DNA of 64,000 nt, from NCBI RefSeq assembly GCF_910592395.1, contig NC_088309.1:4404501-4468500 (forward strand), given 5' to 3'. Both the position numbers and the translations under genes were made by a program. The notes beneath the pieces are model-generated. The model was given only the letters and a program-made list of their open reading frames with translations, ran no database searches and was not told the DNA's origin. Shown piece after piece: positions 29,601-35,600 of this stretch; the first letter of the stretch is position 1; every line of letters starts with the position of its first letter. This DNA comes from Lineus longissimus. Its lineage: Eukaryota > Nemertea > Pilidiophora > Heteronemertea > Lineidae.

Positions 29601-32600
29601 AACCTTTGACCCACCGCTTGTAGCTTGCTATTCTGATCCTGCAGCTGCATGACAGAGGCGGTTGTCTTCTCCAACATGTCTTGTTTCCTGAACAGTTCTC
29701 CTTCATAGAGCGCTTGCTGCATCTTCAGCTCATCAAGCTGCTTGTCGATGTTGGCAACCCTGAGTTATTCAAAGGGAGAGTGGTACCATTATACATGTAT
29801 GTACAGCGAAGCATGTTTGTTATGTGATGTTTATGACATGGCCTATTATATACCTGCACATGGGTTCCCAACAGACCAAGAACAGAAACCGCGCCACGCT
29901 TATCAATTTGAATATCACCAGATGTTATGGTGATCTTATATGTTTTGCTCATGATAGATTAAAGCATTTTGAAAACGATTTGTCTGCTGATATTGGCAAC
30001 CTCCTGAGCCTCTTTCATCTGGTAGCGTGGCCGAGCGGTCTAAGGCACTGGTTTAAGGCACCAGTCTCCTCGGAGGCGTGGGTTCGAATCCCACCGCTGC
30101 CATAACACTTTTATTGCGAGCAACGGATCATTGAGGAATCGTGCAGCTGCTGTCTGATGCGTTATTAACGGCGCTCCATTATCTTTCTTTGTTTCCATTC
30201 AGCAAAGCTTCTGAAAGTCGCGTCGGCTACTGAAAGTTTTGCAGTATTTGCCCAATTGATTGAGAGTCATCTCAAAAAGTATTATATTCTACGACTAGTG
30301 CCAGTGAAACCGGTAGAAATGATAAACATGCGCAGACGTTTACATGTACCCACATTTGCTTTGAGGATTCATGAAACTCCATGATCTTCAATGGTATGCT
30401 TTTACACTTTTCCTGCAGTTCCTCCTTCTGCCTGTAGCACTCCAACATCTTGGCCTGATACTCATTCCTCTCCTTCTCCATCCGGATGAGCTTGTTTCTT
30501 GCCTCCTGCAAAACAGATTGAACATTAGAGCATTAGATCCGGGATCGATTCCCGGCTAGCGCACGCTTTTGTATTTTGTAAACCAATTGCTTGGCATAAC
30601 CACTGACACTAAAATACAGCCTAGTTTCAGAGGTCAGACTGATTAATTATCTCTTTTTATGGACGCAGAATGTGAAGCCATGTCTTCGTAATTATTTGTT
30701 TTTCTTTTATCGGAAAAAAGTGACGGGTAGTACATGCAAATAAAAAACTAGATAAAAAAATACATGTATACATGTATTTATTTGTGCCAAGTATTTGATA
30801 CGGCATACATTGACGTACCTTTTCTCTGAACTTGAGGTCATCAACCTCAAAACTGTTATCCTTCATCGAATATTCGAGGTTCACCATCTTATCACTTTGA
30901 ACCTGTTAGAAATTTTAAAAAACACACAGTATATACATGTATATCAAATACCACTCAGTTTGATCTCTCTCGACCATGTTCACGTATGGTGATTTTCTTC
31001 GCACTCATCCCTTCCGTCTGTTTAAAAAAGTTCAGCTCCTAAATCTTCTCATTTTGGAAGAACTAGTGAAATTTTCAAACGCAAAACAACAAGCCTAGGT
31101 CTACGTCATGTTAGGAATGAAGAATTTATACATATTTATACCAGGTACGGATTATTTCAGTGCAACCCTCGGCTTAACGTGTGCGAGCAGATGAGCTCAC
31201 GAGTGACTCTGGTATTCGGAGAAGCTTACTTTGATGATATCATGTGCTTCTTTCAGCCTCTGGACCAACTGCTCCCTTCTAGTCTCACTCTCCTTCAGGG
31301 CATGCTGTATCCTCCAGGAAATGGTATCAACATTCTTCACGCCGTTTAACCCATTCATGCTGCCGCCCAGACAGGACCTGATGACGGGGCTGGTCTGGGT
31401 CTGCCTGACTTGGTGTTGATCATCTGATGACAGATGACTCTTCGTACTTCTTTGACTTTAAAAATAATGATGATGATATTAATGATGATTTTATTGAACC
31501 TCCATTAAACGATTGAGAATGATGGCAGTGTTCCTTTTGCAGCTTTAGACAATAGAGAAAATTTGACCACACTTATCCCCCAACCCCTCACGGCTAAGAA
31601 TGATGAAATAATCTCCAACAATTATCAAATTGTCAAATATCTCAAAAGCTTCCCAAGTTCCTCAACATGCCATATGAATATATCATTGACAACCGCTTGA
31701 ACAGAGGTTCGGATACCGTACATCGACTAAATTTAATGGAAAATGCAAAGATATGTTTGGAAAAAGTTATAAAAAGGAGCAGGTTATGACGAGGTTCGAA
31801 CTCGTGACCTTCTGCGTGTAAAGCAGACGTGATGACCACTACACCACACAACCGCCCGTGCACCTCGCCAGCGATAATACCAGACTTCAATATCAGGCGG
31901 AGAAAATCAATACAATCGTGACGTAGTTGGTCAGATGTTTTAGTGTCGTCAAGGTAGTCAAGAGGCGCTGGTGGTAACATTCTCACCTAAACCCACTGTC
32001 CCCCGAGCTGTATAATGCCTTGCTGCGCCCGCTAGGGGGAAGATCTATACCAATGCCAGTCTTATCTTTCAGCGATTGCTGTAACTGGTCAAGTTCCTCT
32101 TCTTGTTCCCTTCGCGACTCGTCATCATTCTAGAATTAACAATTTATTCATCGAATGAATGTCTAACGTTATACATGTATAAGTTGCATATTGTCCAATC
32201 GATTCATCAGTTCAATTGACAATCATTATCATTGTTATGCAATACATGTAAGTCATCATTAGATCTGAGACTGTTGCAGACTGGACGCAATAATGACAAT
32301 CATTATATAACTGTTACATAATCGTGCCTTGCGTGGTCCCTCATTTCCATGACGACGAGACGAAGAGTCACCCTATACTACCATCGGACTGTCCGATGGT
32401 TGAGGCGTGTGTGAAACTGTGTGTGCCCTCAAAAATTAGTTGGACAACCCGACTGGCCTATTGCGCAGACGGAAGCCCTGTCATTTTTTAATTGACCAAT
32501 CACTACGCGTGTTGTAATACGTGACGTCAGGCTTGATTTGCTTTCAGCTCAGCAAATGAAAACTTGGCGTTCCGTCGAGGGGGGGGGGGCAGTTCGTCCC

Positions 32601-35600
32601 TAATGTGCGCATATTAATGAAGCAACTCATTGAAATACAGTGGAACAAAAATGATATTTTCGTCCACCAACACATCAACGTTTTCGTCCCAGGGTCTAAA
32701 CCCGCCAAGATATACATTCATTTCCAAGTGATGTGCATGTATATGAAGTCATAAAGTGGGCACGTGACATATATATATTTTGTTTTAAAGAGCATCTGTC
32801 GGTCAGAGGACAAGTTTTACACATGTAGTGAAATAGTGATAAATCAAGTCATCATCATTGAGGGTACACGGTGGTCCTGCAACAATTTGCGCAATATTTC
32901 AACTCTGTCCCCCAAATCTATCCATCGGTGGACAGAGATGTTATACGGTGCGTACCAAAAGAACACCCTGAGACTATTGCATCCCACTGACTGGCTCAAG
33001 ACTGTATGATTTCGTTACTGTCCATTCCAGTTCATCGACTAGTTTCACTCGTAGGACTTTATCTCCTAGTTTTACAGTTTCTTCCATAGTGCCATTCACC
33101 CAGCGCCTAAAAACAAACGGGTACATATCCTTCAAGTACTTGCAGGGTAGCAGGGTCGTGGCATATCCGCCGCGTTCGGTCGTATGTTTATAGGACCATG
33201 TTAGGCATTTATCAGATACATCGCCGTACGACATCTGAATCCATTTCAAACTAACTCTCGGGGCATTTACCATCAAATTTTCAAATGGCCGCGAATGTAA
33301 TGGAAACACATCGACCTTTTTATACTTCTTGTTGGCAAAGAATGGATGGTTCTCCCAAATGTGACTATCATTTTGGGCGTAGAAGCAAACATCTACAAAC
33401 GGCCATTTCCACTTGCACTCCTTTCCGAGGCATATGTAAGACGATTCCTTTGAGAATAGCTTAAGTATCGGATCGTTTCCTCTGTCATGGACGATATACT
33501 TTGGCTCCATTTTCTTAAACAAAGTCTTCAGCTCGAGGGTGTGTTTTTCGTCCACCAACACATCAACGTCATCGTCCCAGGGTATAAACCCGCCATGACG
33601 GACAGATCCTATCAACGATCCACCATGAAGGAAGTAAGTCCAGTTGTGCGCGGCAGCAGCTTCCACAAAGACCCGCAGCAAATCCATCAGGATAAGCCTG
33701 TCCTTTTGCGGAAGCTCCCGAGCTTTGACACGAGCGATATCTTCCGCACTGGCAGGAGGAGGTTCTCTGATCTTGGCGATACCTTTTGGGTTGGGAGGGT
33801 GATCTGCCACCAATACAGTTCGCCGTGTAGGCCTAATGCTCCTCAGCGCAGAGAGTGTTGAGACTGGTATTATCAGGCCCTTCTTTGATGGATTCTCTAT
33901 GTGATCGATGAAATTTTCACTTAACCAGTTCCGATCGGTCTGTTGTTTGACCAAAGGCTGGAAGCAGGGGGCGTGGAAGATGATGATGTACATCGAGAGG
34001 CAGCAAACGACAGGAATTGCAGCGACGTATTTTATAAACCATTTCGCCCTCTCCATCTATACCTGAAGAAGAGTAAAAGGTTATTTTACTCAAACATCAC
34101 AATTCTGACAGCACTACTTCCTCTATTTTCGCCAAATGTGCAATGTAGTCTGTTTTTAAACGCACTTGAAAATTGAAGAGATTAAAAAGATTTAAACTTA
34201 CCCTATTCAGAATCTTAAGCTTCTTCCGCTATACTTCGGCTCAGGCTGCTGTTTGATATCTGTATCTATACTCTCCTCCTCTAAACAATCACACGTTGAT
34301 AGACTGGTAATATCATTGTTACATCATCAGATCAATAGATGTCAATAGATACTAATGATCTATCTTTTTCTAGTCATCAGTAGCCATGGTGTAATGATGT
34401 TTTTAGAGTTATCTAAGACATCTCTCAAGTGACAGCTGGCATGTACATCAACATGGTCGGCCGGTGATACGGATTTGCATTTTGTTATTTCAATTAAAAG
34501 GACACTGCATGGAAAGAAGCCTACGATGGCTTGGAAAAGCTGTCAGTATTTCACTTCAAATACCATTGGCTTCTTCTTAGCCATGCTTTATCCGACTCTG
34601 ATTTACTTGAAAGACTCTGGGCAAAGCGAGCATTTCTAGATGCTTTGGACTTCGAATGTGCATGTGTGGTCGTAATATTATCTAAAAAGTGTATTTTTCA
34701 ATTTGGCAAAATTAATATGAGGCAAATGTGGCAAGGAATTGCTTCATCCATTTGATTGGCTGCCGTACAAATGTGACGTCATCCGTTTGGTCAGTCACGG
34801 TTATCTCCACTCAGCAAAAAGATCTCCTTCATGAAGCACTAACAACAAATAGGGAAGTCTCTTTATTGAGATAATTTATTTTGTTTTCAAAAGTAGAGAC
34901 CTCCGTGACCAATTCCTCTAATTGGTAAAATGAATTCCGTGGACCTCGGAGTATTTGAGGAAAGGATTTAGCGACATAACTACTGGAAAGGCATCCCGTC
35001 AACAGTGACTGGCCTGGCTATATGAGAAAGAAGTGGATTAAAGAAGAATGCCTTTACTCTGGCCTCGAAGTTCAACAGAATATAATACCAAATCTATCAT
35101 CAAAGTTTACAACCATCAAATAGACCGTATTTACATGTATTTACATTTTCACCAAAGTATTACTAAGAAGGTGCATGTCTATTATTCAGAAAAGCTGTGA
35201 AATCATCACTTGAATTTGATATACCCATTTTTCATTTAATAAAAGGTCGAAATGTCGAATGTCAAATGCGAACATTGATCACTTGACATACGACAAAACA
35301 GACCACGCAGTTCCGATGATATCGAAGGATTAATGTTCAGATGTTAACATGTGTAGCAAATAATCTAAGAACGATTCGGCATAATGAAACCTTTTGCAAA
35401 ACTTCTGAAATTGTAACGCTTTGAAAATCTCCTATTTACTTTTAAATCTGCCGCTTTAATCTTTTAATTTTAAGACTGAGATATCCCTTTACATGATACA
35501 TGTATGTGCGACTTAAACCATAAACCACATCACGATCCGGGTCTTGTCTTAGAACCGCATAAATGTATGATCCTATTCTCAATGAATTTTAAAAACCACC

